A program made the translations under genes and the position numbers. This document shows, one piece after another, positions 44,133 to 52,931 of a DNA stretch of 64,000 nucleotides (position 1 is the first letter of the stretch; the number at the start of each line of letters is the position of its first letter). This stretch comes from Litchfieldia stipae. GTDB lineage: Bacteria; Bacillota; Bacilli; Bacillales; Bacillaceae_L. The stretch covers positions 1 through 64,000 of the forward strand of contig NZ_JACYHA010000016.1 of the NCBI RefSeq assembly GCF_014837155.1. Reading direction: 5' to 3'. Under the pieces are notes generated by a model that did not search any database, was not told where the DNA came from, and saw only the letters and a list, made by a program, of their open reading frames with translations.

Positions 44133-47100
44133 TTAGTTATGTTCATTGCTTTTTAATCGTGGAAGAGTAATCGTGATTTCAGTACCATCATGCTCAACAC
44201 TGTTAATTTCCATCAATCCCTTATGATTCTCAATGATACTAAAGCATGTTGCCAGACCGAGCCCAGTCCCCTTTTCCTTGGTTGTAAAAAACGGTTGACC
44301 AAGATTTGGGATGTTTTTTTTGGGGATGCCTTCCCCATTATCTTTGATTGATAGAATCAGTGAATGCTTTTTCTCGGTTAATCGAACCTCAACTATTCCA
44401 CCACCCGGCATGGCTTCTAAAGCATTTTTAAATAAATTTATAAATACTTGCTTCAACTGACCTTCATGCCCAATGATATCCGTTTCAGCAGCGTCTATGT
44501 ATTGGATAAGTTCAATATCATGTAAGATAGCTTGGGCAGAGTATAGCTTCAACATATCAGTAACAATCGACTCAAGAGCTAGCTTCTTAAATTCTGTTTT
44601 CTTAGGCTTAGCTAAAAGTAAGAGCTCACTAATAATTGAATTAATACGGTCGATTTCCGTTAATATGATTGGATAGTATCTTTCTTGATTGCTGCCTGAT
44701 TGGTGGGCAAGCTGAATAAAACCTTTAATGCTCGTTAATGGATTGCGTATTTCATGAGCAATGCCTGCAGCAAGCTCACCGGCTGCTGATAGCTTCTCAG
44801 CATGTATAAGTAATTCCTTACTTCTTTTCAATTCTGTGATATCACGAAGTATGATTTGTGCGGCTTTTTCACCTTCGAATGTTGTTGGTACGACATTAAT
44901 TTGGACATCAATCGTCTCACCTGAAAACGTTAATAATCGCACTTCCATGTTTTCTACAAGATAATGATTATAAATCGTGCTTCGAATCGCTTCATATACA
45001 TAATGATATTCTGGATCAATCCTATCAAAGATAGATTGATGATAGAGGTCTTCTTTTGTTTCAGCACCAAATAGTTGGACAACCCGTTTATTCACATAGA
45101 GCAATCGTTCTTCATTAAAAATCAGGACAGCTTCTGGTAGATTTTCAATTAAATTACGATACTTTTCTTCACTTTTTTGAAGTGCCAGCTCCACCCGTTT
45201 TCGATTACTAATATCACGAGCAATCGCACTAATATATATTTCATCCTCTGTCTGCCAATAATTGAAAGACACCTCAAGAGGAATTTCTTCCCCATTCTTA
45301 TTTACTCCTGTTATTTCAATCGGCTTCCCTATAAATGCTTCATATTGATTTCCGATGAAATCTTTCAATAAGCCTTGATGCTTATTCAAGAAATCCTTCG
45401 AGACTGTAATCTCGATTCCTTGCCCAATCGCTTCTTCTTGACTATAGCCAAAAATGGCTTCTGCTCGTTTGTTCCATGACACAATCTTCGTTTGATGATC
45501 AGTAATGATAATCGCTTCAGAGGCAGATTCAACAACTGAGCGGAACTTCATTTCAGAATTTTCGAGCTCCTTAAGTGCATGTTGTTGTTCCGTAATATCT
45601 TTTGCGATGCCATATACACCAACAATCTCACCGTCAATTTTGATCGGCATTTTTTTTACATTTAAATAAACCCTTTGCCCATTCTTATGAACGATGGTTA
45701 CTTCAAAATTTTGCGCGTCTCCATTTGCCGCATGATGAAAATGATTGTATACCCGCTTTTGATCCTCTGGTTTAATAAAGATGGGCGCGACCATTTGTTG
45801 AAGCTCCTTTCGTGTATATCCCGTCAGCTCAATCAATTGATCATTCACCTTCACAAATCTCCCATTTAAATCTAACGAATATACACCATCAGGATTGTGC
45901 ATAAAGAGTGATTTATAGCGTTGTTCACTTTGCTTTAACAGTCTTTCTGAACGCTTCCGCTCGGAAATATCCCTTGATACAACTAACACTTGATCTACTT
46001 CTCCATCCGCTTTTATTAATGGAGTTAAAGCCGCCTCAAACCAAATCCATTCTCCCTTCACATTCTTTGTACGATACTCAATATTTTGATTAGTCTTCGT
46101 TTCGACCGCTAGATTGAATACATGAATGGCATTTGGCAGGTCTTCTGGATAGATGATCTTCATTGATTGTGATCCTTCTAAATCCTCTACCCTTAATCCT
46201 AAAACTGATTTGATCGAGGGAGAACAATATTGAATGATATAGTTTCGATCAATGATTTTGATTAAGTCTGTCATGTTTTCAGAAATAAGGTTAAATTTCG
46301 TTTCGGTTTCAATCAGTTTTTGTTGCTGGATTCGATCCTTTTCAATCGCAATACTACACAAATAGCTTGATAGTTCGATCAATTGATTATCAAGCTCATT
46401 CGGAGTTCTTTTATCATGATAGTAAAAGGCAAAAGTACCAAGTACGGTTCCATTCGAGTCAATAACTGGTGTAGCTAAGGCCGATTGAAAACCTTGCTTT
46501 CTTAAGGTTGCTTGAACCGTTGCAGATAATGAAGCTGTTTCAAAATCATCAATAAATACGTTCCTATTCAAGTAGGCAGCTTTGCCACACCCTTCTGCAT
46601 ATGGACCAATTTGTATATTGTTGATTTGTTGGGTAAATTCCTCAGGCAATGATGGTGCGGCCTTCACCTGTAGATATTCACCTGTTTGATCCAATAATAA
46701 AACCGAACAGTATCCATTCCTTGAGTGTTCTTCAATAAATTCCGCGATCTTATGTAATACATCATGCAAAGGCTTTCCTTTTGCGATCATCTCAAGAATG
46801 ATCCGCTGACAGGCTAAGACCTTGTTCTTCATGATTTCGTTTGTCACATCTACCAGATAGATAGGAGAATCCCCTATTCCTGGATAGACCCTGAATTCAA
46901 ACCACCTATTGAGCTGAGGAATATACTCTTGGAAGTGGAGCAATTTGTGCTCGTCAATGGTTTTTTTTAGCATGGTTAAATGAGGAGAAAACTGTAATTC
47001 TGGAATTAGTTCAATTATGTTTCTACCAATCAACTTTTCCATTGGTTGCCCAATGAGCTTCTCTGTTTCCGCATTGCAATAAATGAGCTCCAGTTCTGCA

Positions 47101-47153
47101 TTTAACGCAAGAAAAGATGCATTTAAACCCTCAATACGTTGAGTCGTATTCAT
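44133..47153 (-). CDS. soluble multi-PAS/GAF sensor histidine kinase
   Basis: A 1006-residue kinase without membrane helices. In order: a PAS domain (about 5-110), a GAF domain (about 125-280), four further PAS domains (about 290-410, 415-540, 545-665, 670-785), a HisKA dimerisation domain with the phospho-acceptor His in AAGIAHEIRNPLTSIKGF, and an HATPase domain with N box (NLFKNALEAMPGGG), G1 (DNGEGIP) and GTGLGLA. The HisKA type matches kinases that feed the Spo0 phosphorelay in Bacillus (KinA/KinE type), but no partner is adjacent. The frame extends 30 codons upstream; the ATG chosen has GAGGGG at eight bases. Ligands are unknown. Confidence 0.92.
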   Translation of the reverse strand: MNTTQRIEGLNASFLALNAELELIYCNAETEKLIGQPMEKLIGRNIIELIPELQFSPHLTMLKKTIDEHKLLHFQEYIPQLNRWFEFRVYPGIGDSPIYLVDVTNEIMKNKVLACQRIILEMIAKGKPLHDVLHKIAEFIEEHSRNGYCSVLLLDQTGEYLQVKAAPSLPEEFTQQINNIQIGPYAEGCGKAAYLNRNVFIDDFETASLSATVQATLRKQGFQSALATPVIDSNGTVLGTFAFYYHDKRTPNELDNQLIELSSYLCSIAIEKDRIQQQKLIETETKFNLISENMTDLIKIIDRNYIIQYCSPSIKSVLGLRVEDLEGSQSMKIIYPEDLPNAIHVFNLAVETKTNQNIEYRTKNVKGEWIWFEAALTPLIKADGEVDQVLVVSRDISERKRSERLLKQSEQRYKSLFMHNPDGVYSLDLNGRFVKVNDQLIELTGYTRKELQQMVAPIFIKPEDQKRVYNHFHHAANGDAQNFEVTIVHKNGQRVYLNVKKMPIKIDGEIVGVYGIAKDITEQQHALKELENSEMKFRSVVESASEAIIITDHQTKIVSWNKRAEAIFGYSQEEAIGQGIEITVSKDFLNKHQGLLKDFIGNQYEAFIGKPIEITGVNKNGEEIPLEVSFNYWQTEDEIYISAIARDISNRKRVELALQKSEEKYRNLIENLPEAVLIFNEERLLYVNKRVVQLFGAETKEDLYHQSIFDRIDPEYHYVYEAIRSTIYNHYLVENMEVRLLTFSGETIDVQINVVPTTFEGEKAAQIILRDITELKRSKELLIHAEKLSAAGELAAGIAHEIRNPLTSIKGFIQLAHQSGSNQERYYPIILTEIDRINSIISELLLLAKPKKTEFKKLALESIVTDMLKLYSAQAILHDIELIQYIDAAETDIIGHEGQLKQVFINLFKNALEAMPGGGIVEVRLTEKKHSLILSIKDNGEGIPKKNIPNLGQPFFTTKEKGTGLGLATCFSIIENHKGLMEINSVEHDGTEITITLPRLKSNEHN

Positions 47154-47346
47154 CAAGATCCCCTCACCTATTACGATACATTTTTCTACAAATTTCTTCT
47201 CTATAGTTGTAGTATAACGAAATATATTAAATTTTTCGACCATTTATTTTCCAACATTTTTCATATTGCAATAATAGGATGAGTTTCTTATGAGCTGCTT
47301 TTGAAAATGAGGTGACGTTGATAGGAGAGTTTGCAAATTAATAGTC

Positions 47347-47416
47347 GCAGCCTAAATACACTTCGCGTCCGGCGGGGCCAACGCATCCCGCAGGAGTCTA
47401 CGTGTATTCAGACTGC
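47347..47416. repeat. dyad repeat family A, copy 6 (70-bp form)
   Basis: Starts GCAGCCTAAATACACTTCG and ends ACGTGTATTCAGACTGC, reverse orientation, with CCGGCGGGG and ACGCATCCCGCAGGAGTC inside. The centre is deleted as in copy 5. It lies at the 3' end of the NarI-like gene. Confidence 0.85.
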
Positions 47417-47433
47417 TAGAATGTTATTTCTTA

Positions 47434-47856
47434 TTACAGATTGAACAACAAAAATATAAAAGGTAATGCATCCACTCTTTTATTCATAAAAAAGGAGTTA
47501 AGTAGTTTAATATATTTGGTAAATGGCAAGAAAATGAATAGAGAACAAAGACTTAGCAAATGTAATTTAAACAAAAATGGTGTTGCTTCGATTAGGCTTA
47601 AGCTTGGATTCAAGGTAACCAAATTGAAAAGCCATTCAAATGCATGTAGTTGAGTTTGTAGAACGAATGAAGAATATACACCCGTTCCAAGCGCAACAAT
47701 CACGAGCAGAGAAACACAAGCATTTTTCCAACAAACAACTTGTTTGTTATCACCATAGTTCTCTTGACTCTCATATTGCCAGATCAACCCCATCACTAAT
47801 ATTGCAATTGAAGAATAAGGTAATGCTATCCATAGTAAACCTTGTAACATATCCAT
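47434..47856 (-). CDS. shrunken NarI-like (nitrate reductase gamma) membrane protein
   Basis: A 140-residue protein with three or four membrane helices. Its N-terminus (LLWIALPYSSIAILVMGLIWQYE) resembles helix 1 of NarI. Its C-terminal part (FNLVTLNPSLSLIEATPFLFKLH, then LFIFLPFTKYIKLL) resembles the last helix region of NarI. The middle helices that carry the first pair of heme-ligand histidines are absent. Of the last pair only the His in FKLH is kept; the second is Lys. It cannot bind two b hemes as NarI does. The ATG used has an excellent GGAGGTGG site and the frame is clean, so the protein is probably made. It lies downstream of an Fnr-like gene on the same strand. Confidence 0.65.
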   Translation of the reverse strand: MDMLQGLLWIALPYSSIAILVMGLIWQYESQENYGDNKQVVCWKNACVSLLVIVALGTGVYSSFVLQTQLHAFEWLFNLVTLNPSLSLIEATPFLFKLHLLSLCSLFIFLPFTKYIKLLNSFFMNKRVDALPFIFLLFNL

Positions 47857-47921
47857 CTTGCCACCTCCAGGCATATAAACACCATTTCATTTTTTGACCA
47901 ATGAGACTGACTCCTGGCCCA

Positions 47922-48632
47922 TTAACACATTGAATATAATTTCTCCGGTCTGATGATGACGATTTGTTTGCTGATGATATCAATGATCCCTTCTTTTCTC
48001 CATGTATTTAGGAGGCGATTGACGCTTTCTCTTGTTGAGCCAATAAAATCAGCAATTTCTTTATTTGTTAGTTCGATGTTCAGAAGAATGCCGTCACTGC
48101 ATTTCACTCCGTAGCTTTGACTCATTCGAAGCAATGTAGAAGCTAATGTGCCTGATTTATCATAGAAAAGTACATCATGTAGCTTCATTTGTGTTACTTG
48201 GTTCATCCAGCCTAAATAACTCATAAATTCAACGGCAAAGCTGCCAAATTGATAGAGAAGCTTTTTTAAATCGGTCAGATGAACTGCACTTACTTCCCCA
48301 TCGACTGTTACTTCTGCACGATAACGATAGTAAGCTTGATCTTCAAATCCACCAAATTCGCCTAGTAGACAGCCAGCTTCCTTAATCCCTAAGAGAAATT
48401 CCTTCCCTGCTTCAGTAGAAGTGCGGAGCTTAATTTGCCCTGAATTAATGAAATATAATTTATCAGTTGCTTCCCCCTCCCAGAATAAATGGGAGCCTGC
48501 TTTCACTGCCTTTGGACGCATGATTTCTTTTAATTTATTTAAATTATCATTAGACAAGAATGCACTAATATCTCCATTGAATGTATCTACAAGACTTTGT
48601 TTCTCATATTGATTTTGAATAGCCATTGCCAT
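47922..48632 (-). CDS. Crp/Fnr family regulator without the C-terminal cysteine cluster
   Basis: A 236-residue transcription factor: cyclic-nucleotide-binding-like domain (about 25-145), dimer helix, and winged helix (about 165-225) with recognition sequence GSTRESVNRLL. From memory it is close to Bacillus Fnr: YGVKCSDGILLNIELTNKEIADF, and the Asp that serves as fourth iron-sulfur ligand in Bacillus Fnr is matched in LHDVLF. But Bacillus Fnr ends in a tail with three cysteines; this protein stops right after its first one (KLYSMC). It is therefore unlikely to hold the oxygen-sensing 4Fe-4S cluster. It precedes the NarI-like gene by 65 bp on the same strand and is divergent from the NreA-like gene. 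Confidence 0.88.
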   Translation of the reverse strand: MAMAIQNQYEKQSLVDTFNGDISAFLSNDNLNKLKEIMRPKAVKAGSHLFWEGEATDKLYFINSGQIKLRTSTEAGKEFLLGIKEAGCLLGEFGGFEDQAYYRYRAEVTVDGEVSAVHLTDLKKLLYQFGSFAVEFMSYLGWMNQVTQMKLHDVLFYDKSGTLASTLLRMSQSYGVKCSDGILLNIELTNKEIADFIGSTRESVNRLLNTWRKEGIIDIISKQIVIIRPEKLYSMC

Positions 48633-48929
48633 TTCTCTTCATCCCCTCATGTGAAACGTTTGTACCCTAATCATATCGTTTGTGTCTAAATTGTGTAATC
48701 GGGATAATTACTGAACTTTACCTATCCATTTCCCTGAGTTTTCAATGCTCAATTTACTTAGAGCTGTTCATAAAAAAGCCACACAATCCCTTTTATCAGC
48801 GCTTTTTCTTCAAATGATGAGATAACTTTAGGGGAATTCCCCGACTTACTTTTTACATTAAAAAGATTAAAATGAGTGTAGTAAGCTAACCCTTAGGGCG
48901 AGAATGGTTCTAGCCGAGGAGAGAAGAAC
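48633..48929. other. divergent intergenic region between the Fnr-like and NreA-like genes
   Basis: About 300 bp. On + a hairpin (GGCGAGAA with TTCTAGCC, about 48896-48914) ends next to the AGGAGAG ribosome site of the NreA-like gene, so initiation may depend on RNA folding. Near 48650 a partly symmetric GTGAAACGTTTGTA could be a Crp/Fnr-family site, but it is not a good match to the Fnr consensus. Confidence 0.4.
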
Positions 48930-49376
48930 ATGGAAAAATTAAATGTTGATATACTTGAACAATTAAATGAGATTCGATTGAAGACATCTAGTGATTTTTC
49001 CGCGGTGGCTTATCTCTATAAAGAATCACTCATGATTCACTGGGCATTTGCATCAGGAAATCTTAATGAACGTTATAAAAGCATGCAATCAAGACCTGGC
49101 AAAGGTGTTGCAGGCTTAGTGATTCGTGCAGACCGAGCAATGATCTTAGATGACTCAGTGCCAAATCTTCATGTCAAACGATTAGAAGACCCGATGATGT
49201 GTGCCGAAAATCTTCTTGCTGCCGTTGGGGTACCAGTGAAGACTTTAGGACGTACGAATGGAGTTCTGTTTGTAGGTTCAAGAGAACAAAAAACGTACAC
49301 AGAGCAGGATATAGAAATGATGAATGAGTTAGCTAAAAACATGGGAGGATCAGCCGAACAGCTGAAGGTGAACTGA
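48930..49376 (+). CDS. NreA-like GAF domain protein
   Basis: A 148-residue single GAF-domain protein. The pattern IRLKTSSDFSAVAYLYKES, then WAFASGNLNERYKSMQSRPGKGVAGLVIR, matches NreA, the nitrate receptor of the staphylococcal NreABC system, which controls the NreB kinase. A NarL-type response regulator and a NreB-like kinase follow, although a terminator separates them. The ribosome site is AGGAGAG beside a small hairpin. Whether nitrate is the ligand here is unproven; GAF proteins bind many small molecules. No nitrate reductase genes are in this window apart from the NarI-like remnant. Confidence 0.75.
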   Translation: MEKLNVDILEQLNEIRLKTSSDFSAVAYLYKESLMIHWAFASGNLNERYKSMQSRPGKGVAGLVIRADRAMILDDSVPNLHVKRLEDPMMCAENLLAAVGVPVKTLGRTNGVLFVGSREQKTYTEQDIEMMNELAKNMGGSAEQLKVN

Positions 49377-49410
49377 TTCCCACTCTTCCTATGATGAATA
49401 AAGGCGATTT

Positions 49411-49442
49411 AGTGAATCCATATTGATAGGATTCTTTTTTTT
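49411..49442 (+). terminator. terminator after the NreA-like gene
   Basis: GAATCC and GGATTC (with flanking pairs) form the stem around ATATTGATA, followed by nine T's. Confidence 0.85.
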
Positions 49443-49510
49443 TACTATGATAGTAGTAGTAATGACGAATATCACACCCAGGTGGGATGCCGTCTTGAGG
49501 GAGTGAAATC

Positions 49511-50164
49511 ATGATAAAGCTTATCGTTGTCGATGATCACGTTGTTGTACGATCTGGGCTAATGATGCTATTAAATGGAAAGAACGAGATGGAAGTCATC
49601 GGTGAAGCAGCGGACGGAGATGAAGCGATTCAAAAAGCGGCCGAACTTAAGCCAGATGTAATCTTAATGGACTTAAGTATGCCTCATGGCAAGGACGGAT
49701 TAACTGCAACAAAAGAGTTAAAAGAGCTTATGCCAGATATCGCGATCTTAATTTTAACGATGCATGATGATGAAGAGTATTTATTCCGTGCCATTCATGC
49801 TGGTGCTTCTGGCTATATTTTAAAAAGTGCTCCACACGAAGAACTCATCTCAGCGATTACCTCGGTTGCAACTGGCAATGCGTATTTAAATCCAAATGCG
49901 ACAAGGAAATTAATGAGTGAATACATCGATCGAATGAAAAATGGAGAATCCTCCAGTACGTTTGATTTATTATCTGACCGTGAAAAAGAAATCCTTGAAT
50001 GGATTGCAAAAGGCTATTCGAACAAGGAAATCGCTCAAAATTTAATTATCAGTGTAAAAACGGTGGAATCACATAAAAGTAATTTAATGGAGAAACTAGG
50101 AATCAAGTCTCGACCAGAGTTAGTGAAATATGCAATGAAGAAAGGATTGCTTCACTTTGAATAA
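49511..50164 (+). CDS. NarL/NreC-type LuxR family response regulator
   Basis: A 217-residue two-component regulator. The receiver domain has the acidic pair in VVDDHVVVRSGL, the phospho-acceptor Asp in PDVILMDLSMPHG and the Lys in YILKSAPHEEL. The C-terminal LuxR-type helix-turn-helix (about 150-212) has LSDREKEILEWIAKGYSNKEIAQNLIISVKTVESHKSNLMEKLG. The gene starts at ATG with GAGGGAG upstream, and the kinase gene overlaps its end by eight bases, so they are a coupled pair. Close relatives are NreC, YhcZ and LiaR-type regulators; targets are unknown. Confidence 0.92.
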   Translation: MIKLIVVDDHVVVRSGLMMLLNGKNEMEVIGEAADGDEAIQKAAELKPDVILMDLSMPHGKDGLTATKELKELMPDIAILILTMHDDEEYLFRAIHAGASGYILKSAPHEELISAITSVATGNAYLNPNATRKLMSEYIDRMKNGESSSTFDLLSDREKEILEWIAKGYSNKEIAQNLIISVKTVESHKSNLMEKLGIKSRPELVKYAMKKGLLHFE

Positions 50165-51269
50165 ACTTGAAAGATTAAAGCAGCTAACTAATAATGTCGG
50201 ACCGAATGTGATTGAGCTTCTTTCTACTCTTGATCACCAAATCGAGGATTCTGAATTTCGAACTGAATTAAAGCATTCGCTTGAGCATCTAACAGACCTA
50301 AAGTTTGCCTTAGATGAATCCTCAATTGTCGCTGTGACGGATAAAAAAGGGAAGATCCAGTATGTGAACCACAAGTTTTGTGAAATCTCAAAGTATAGCT
50401 ATGATGAATTAATTGGACAAGATCATCGAATTATTAATTCTGGTCATCACTCCAAAGAGTTCATGAGGGATTTGTGGACAACGATTAAAAAAGGTGAGGT
50501 CTGGCGTGGTGAGATTAAAAACCGTGCAAAGGACGGCACGTTTTATTGGGTGAATACAACGATTGTTCCCTTCTTAGATGAACAAGGACAGCCTTATCAA
50601 TATTTAGCTGTTCGTAGTGAGGTCACGAAGCTGAAGCAGGTCGAAGAAGAATTAAAGCAGATGATGAATAAGGTTATGGTCATTCAAGAAGAGGAACGAA
50701 AACGATTTTCTCGTGAGCTCCATGATGGAATTGGTCAAAGTCTCTTCTCATTGCTGATTCAAATGGATCGCCGCATGAATGAAGCTGAAGGTGATACCTC
50801 AGACCTAGAGCAGCTTCGCCAAGAAGTAGTCTATGTGATTGAAGAGGTTCGTGGACTTGCTTGGGAAATGCGTCCTTCTGTTCTTGATGATCTCGGAGTT
50901 GTTCCTGCGATTCGAAAATATATTGATAACTATGCCCAGCATTATGGCATCCGTGTTCAATTTGAGACAAATCTCCGGAAGCGCTTGGATGTTCATAAGG
51001 AAACAGTGATTTATCGCGTGATCCAAGAAGCACTCACGAATATTGGGAAATATGCTGATGTATCTGAAGCTACAGTGAACCTGATTGAACAGGACAATCA
51101 GATTGAAATCATGATCCATGATCAAGGAAAAGGATTTACTCGTGACAGAAGTAGTAAAGGCGTAGGATTATTTAGCATCGAAGAACGTGCTCGCGGTGTT
51201 CAGGGTGATGCTTACATCGAATCTGAACCTGGAAAAGGGACAACGATTACCGTCACTCTTCCTATTTAA
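50157..51269 (+). CDS. NreB-like PAS histidine kinase
   Basis: A 370-residue cytosolic kinase: a short helical N-terminus, a PAS domain (about 50-170) with a PAC-like end, a HisKA_3 dimerisation domain with the phospho-acceptor in SRELHDGIGQSLFSLL, and an HATPase domain (QEALTNIGKYA, GKGVGLFSIEERA). Staphylococcal NreB senses oxygen with four cysteines near its N-terminus; this protein has one cysteine only (FCEIS), so it does not use that Fe-S cluster, though its PAS domain may hold heme, flavin or another ligand. The TTG start overlaps the response regulator gene by eight bases. Confidence 0.9.
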   Translation: MNKLERLKQLTNNVGPNVIELLSTLDHQIEDSEFRTELKHSLEHLTDLKFALDESSIVAVTDKKGKIQYVNHKFCEISKYSYDELIGQDHRIINSGHHSKEFMRDLWTTIKKGEVWRGEIKNRAKDGTFYWVNTTIVPFLDEQGQPYQYLAVRSEVTKLKQVEEELKQMMNKVMVIQEEERKRFSRELHDGIGQSLFSLLIQMDRRMNEAEGDTSDLEQLRQEVVYVIEEVRGLAWEMRPSVLDDLGVVPAIRKYIDNYAQHYGIRVQFETNLRKRLDVHKETVIYRVIQEALTNIGKYADVSEATVNLIEQDNQIEIMIHDQGKGFTRDRSSKGVGLFSIEERARGVQGDAYIESEPGKGTTITVTLPI

Positions 51270-51292
51270 TACAGGTGCCAGGCACCGCAAGT
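51268..51292. repeat. GGTGCC-type short palindrome, repeat family C
   Basis: CAGGTGCCAGGCACCGC is an inverted repeat (GGTGCC with GGCACC) directly after the kinase stop. The same GGTGCC core forms the terminator stem at 10081-10113. Similar units are familiar in Bacillus intergenic DNA. Confidence 0.5.
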
Positions 51293-51326
51293 GGGAATAG
51301 TTTTGTCCCGCCGCGATGCCTCCCGC

Positions 51327-51361
51327 ACCCTCAGTGGGACGTTTTTTGTCCCATTTTTTTA
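51327..51361 (+). terminator. terminator of the response regulator/kinase operon
   Basis: TGGGAC pairs with GTCCCA around GTTTTTT and is followed by seven T's. It lies directly at the convergent ROK kinase gene end. Confidence 0.85.
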
Positions 51362-52255
51362 TTAATAAGGTAAGAAGGCTGCCCCGATGACTCCAGCTTT
51401 TGTGCCTAAATTGGCAGGCACAATTTCAATCGTTTGCTGCAGCTCTGGATATAAGTATTCCTTTACTTTTAATCGTAATGGGTTCAAGAGCTGCTGTTCC
51501 GATTTCAGCACTCCCCCACCAAGAATGAAGATGGCTGGATTGATCGCATGAGCAAGATTCGCAATCCCAATGGAAAGTGCGGTGATTGCTTCATCAATGA
51601 TCTTTGTGGCTTCATCATTTCCCTTAAGTGCTGCGTGGAACACTTCCTCCGTACCGCCCATTAGCCCTAATCGTTGCTCCCCTGCTCTTGCAATCGCAGT
51701 CCCACTGGCAATTCCTTCAAGTGCTCCACGATTGAGAGATGAATGCTTTTCCCCATTTGGATTGATTACCATATTACCAATCTCACCCGCGTATCCTTGC
51801 GCACCTTGAAACACTTTTCCATTAAACACAAAAGCCCCTCCAACACCTGTTGAAACGGTGATGTAATAGCTGCTCTCATACCCCTGTCCTGCACCAAACA
51901 GTGACTCAGCTAAAGCTGCTGCATTTGCATCATTATCAAGGATGACCTTTAAGCCCGTTTCCTGTTCTAGGGTATGAACAAAGGGAATGCCATACCATCC
52001 AGGTAAATATGGTGGATCGAGGATGACTCCCTTCTTTGTATCAAGTGGACCAGGTGCACCTACACCAACTGCAAAGACTGATTTTTCCCCTTTTACTTCT
52101 TTAATTAGTTCAATCATATTTTTTATCACATAATCTGGCCCTTTGTGAGCCTCAGTTCCTATGTTTAATTCATTATGTATATTCCCCATGTGATCGACAA
52201 GCCCGACCCTTAAATTCGTGCCCCCTAAATCAACGCCAATTGTAAAACGCTCCAC
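51362..52255 (-). CDS. ROK family sugar kinase (glucokinase-like)
   Basis: A 297-residue cytosolic kinase of the ROK family, likely to phosphorylate glucose or a related sugar with ATP. IGVDLGGTNLRVGLVD is the phosphate-binding loop, VGAPGPLD and LDNDANAAALAE contain the catalytic Asp, VSTGVGGAFVFNG the second phosphate loop, and ILGGGV closes the fold. The zinc motif CxCGxxGCxE of most ROK proteins is missing: the region reads HSSLNRGALEGIASG. This suggests a zinc-free ROK subgroup. The start is GTG with GAGGGG upstream. It stands alone, divergent from a lipoprotein gene and convergent with the two-component genes. Confidence 0.88.
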   Translation of the reverse strand: MERFTIGVDLGGTNLRVGLVDHMGNIHNELNIGTEAHKGPDYVIKNMIELIKEVKGEKSVFAVGVGAPGPLDTKKGVILDPPYLPGWYGIPFVHTLEQETGLKVILDNDANAAALAESLFGAGQGYESSYYITVSTGVGGAFVFNGKVFQGAQGYAGEIGNMVINPNGEKHSSLNRGALEGIASGTAIARAGEQRLGLMGGTEEVFHAALKGNDEATKIIDEAITALSIGIANLAHAINPAIFILGGGVLKSEQQLLNPLRLKVKEYLYPELQQTIEIVPANLGTKAGVIGAAFLPY

Positions 52256-52391
52256 AACTTATCCCCTCTCAAATCCATACCTATATTTAAACATAGAAAA
52301 TCGACTTTTTGCTAATAATAATTTTAGATATAACCAACTTAAAAACTGCTGCTTATTTGCATCATTTTATTAATCACACAGGAGGAACCAT

Positions 52392-52805
52392 ATGAACACT
52401 CGATTTGTCCTCATTTGTTTTCTCATCTTATTTATTCCCATTTTATCAGCTTGTACTATCACTGGTGAGAATGTCTTGGTTTATATTGATCAAACCGATA
52501 AAAATGAAATTATTAAGGTAAATGCAATCACTAAATATGATGAGAAAACAAAATCACTGATCGTGAAAGCCATTATGGATGTGTATGATGAGAAGAATCA
52601 ATACTTACGAACAACCCTATTTCATATGGATGGGTCGGTTGAAAATACGGTGACCTATCGGCATGAGGAAGGAGCCATGACGCTTCTTACTGACGACATT
52701 TTTAAGCCAAAAACAATCAACTTAAATACCAGCAACCAGGAAAAGGTGAAGGAACATATTTTAAAAGGGATTTCGATGTTACACAAAGAAAAAGACAAAA
52801 AATGA
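52392..52805 (+). CDS. small lipoprotein of unknown function
   Basis: A 137-residue predicted lipoprotein with signal peptide and lipobox LSAC at residues 18-21. The mature part is hydrophilic with likely beta strands and a Lys-rich end (HKEKDKK). I do not recognise the family. AGGAGGAACC precedes the ATG at ideal spacing. It is followed after 127 bp by a second LCP-family gene on the same strand; no terminator was seen between them, so they may be co-transcribed. Confidence 0.7.
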   Translation: MNTRFVLICFLILFIPILSACTITGENVLVYIDQTDKNEIIKVNAITKYDEKTKSLIVKAIMDVYDEKNQYLRTTLFHMDGSVENTVTYRHEEGAMTLLTDDIFKPKTINLNTSNQEKVKEHILKGISMLHKEKDKK

Positions 52806-52931
52806 CCTCTGTCCTATAATACATAGAATACTCTATCCAAAGCCTTATACTTATTCGAAAAAATTTGAATGTAAAATAGATTCAAAGAATGATATATTTT
52901 AATCAAGGAACATTCTAGAACGGAGGACTGT

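Noticed and set aside
47771-47983. Alternative frame that might restore a cysteine tail on the Fnr-like protein
   Set aside because: It contains cysteines but not the C-x2-C-x4-C spacing of the Bacillus Fnr tail, and it needs a frameshift for which there is no other sign.
48645-48665. Crp/Fnr operator upstream of the Fnr-like gene
   Set aside because: Only partial symmetry around AAACGTTT; it lacks the TGTGA-N6-TCACA form.
50157-51269. Kinase as true NreB with an oxygen-sensing Fe-S cluster
   Set aside because: Only one cysteine in the PAS region; the four-cysteine signature is absent.
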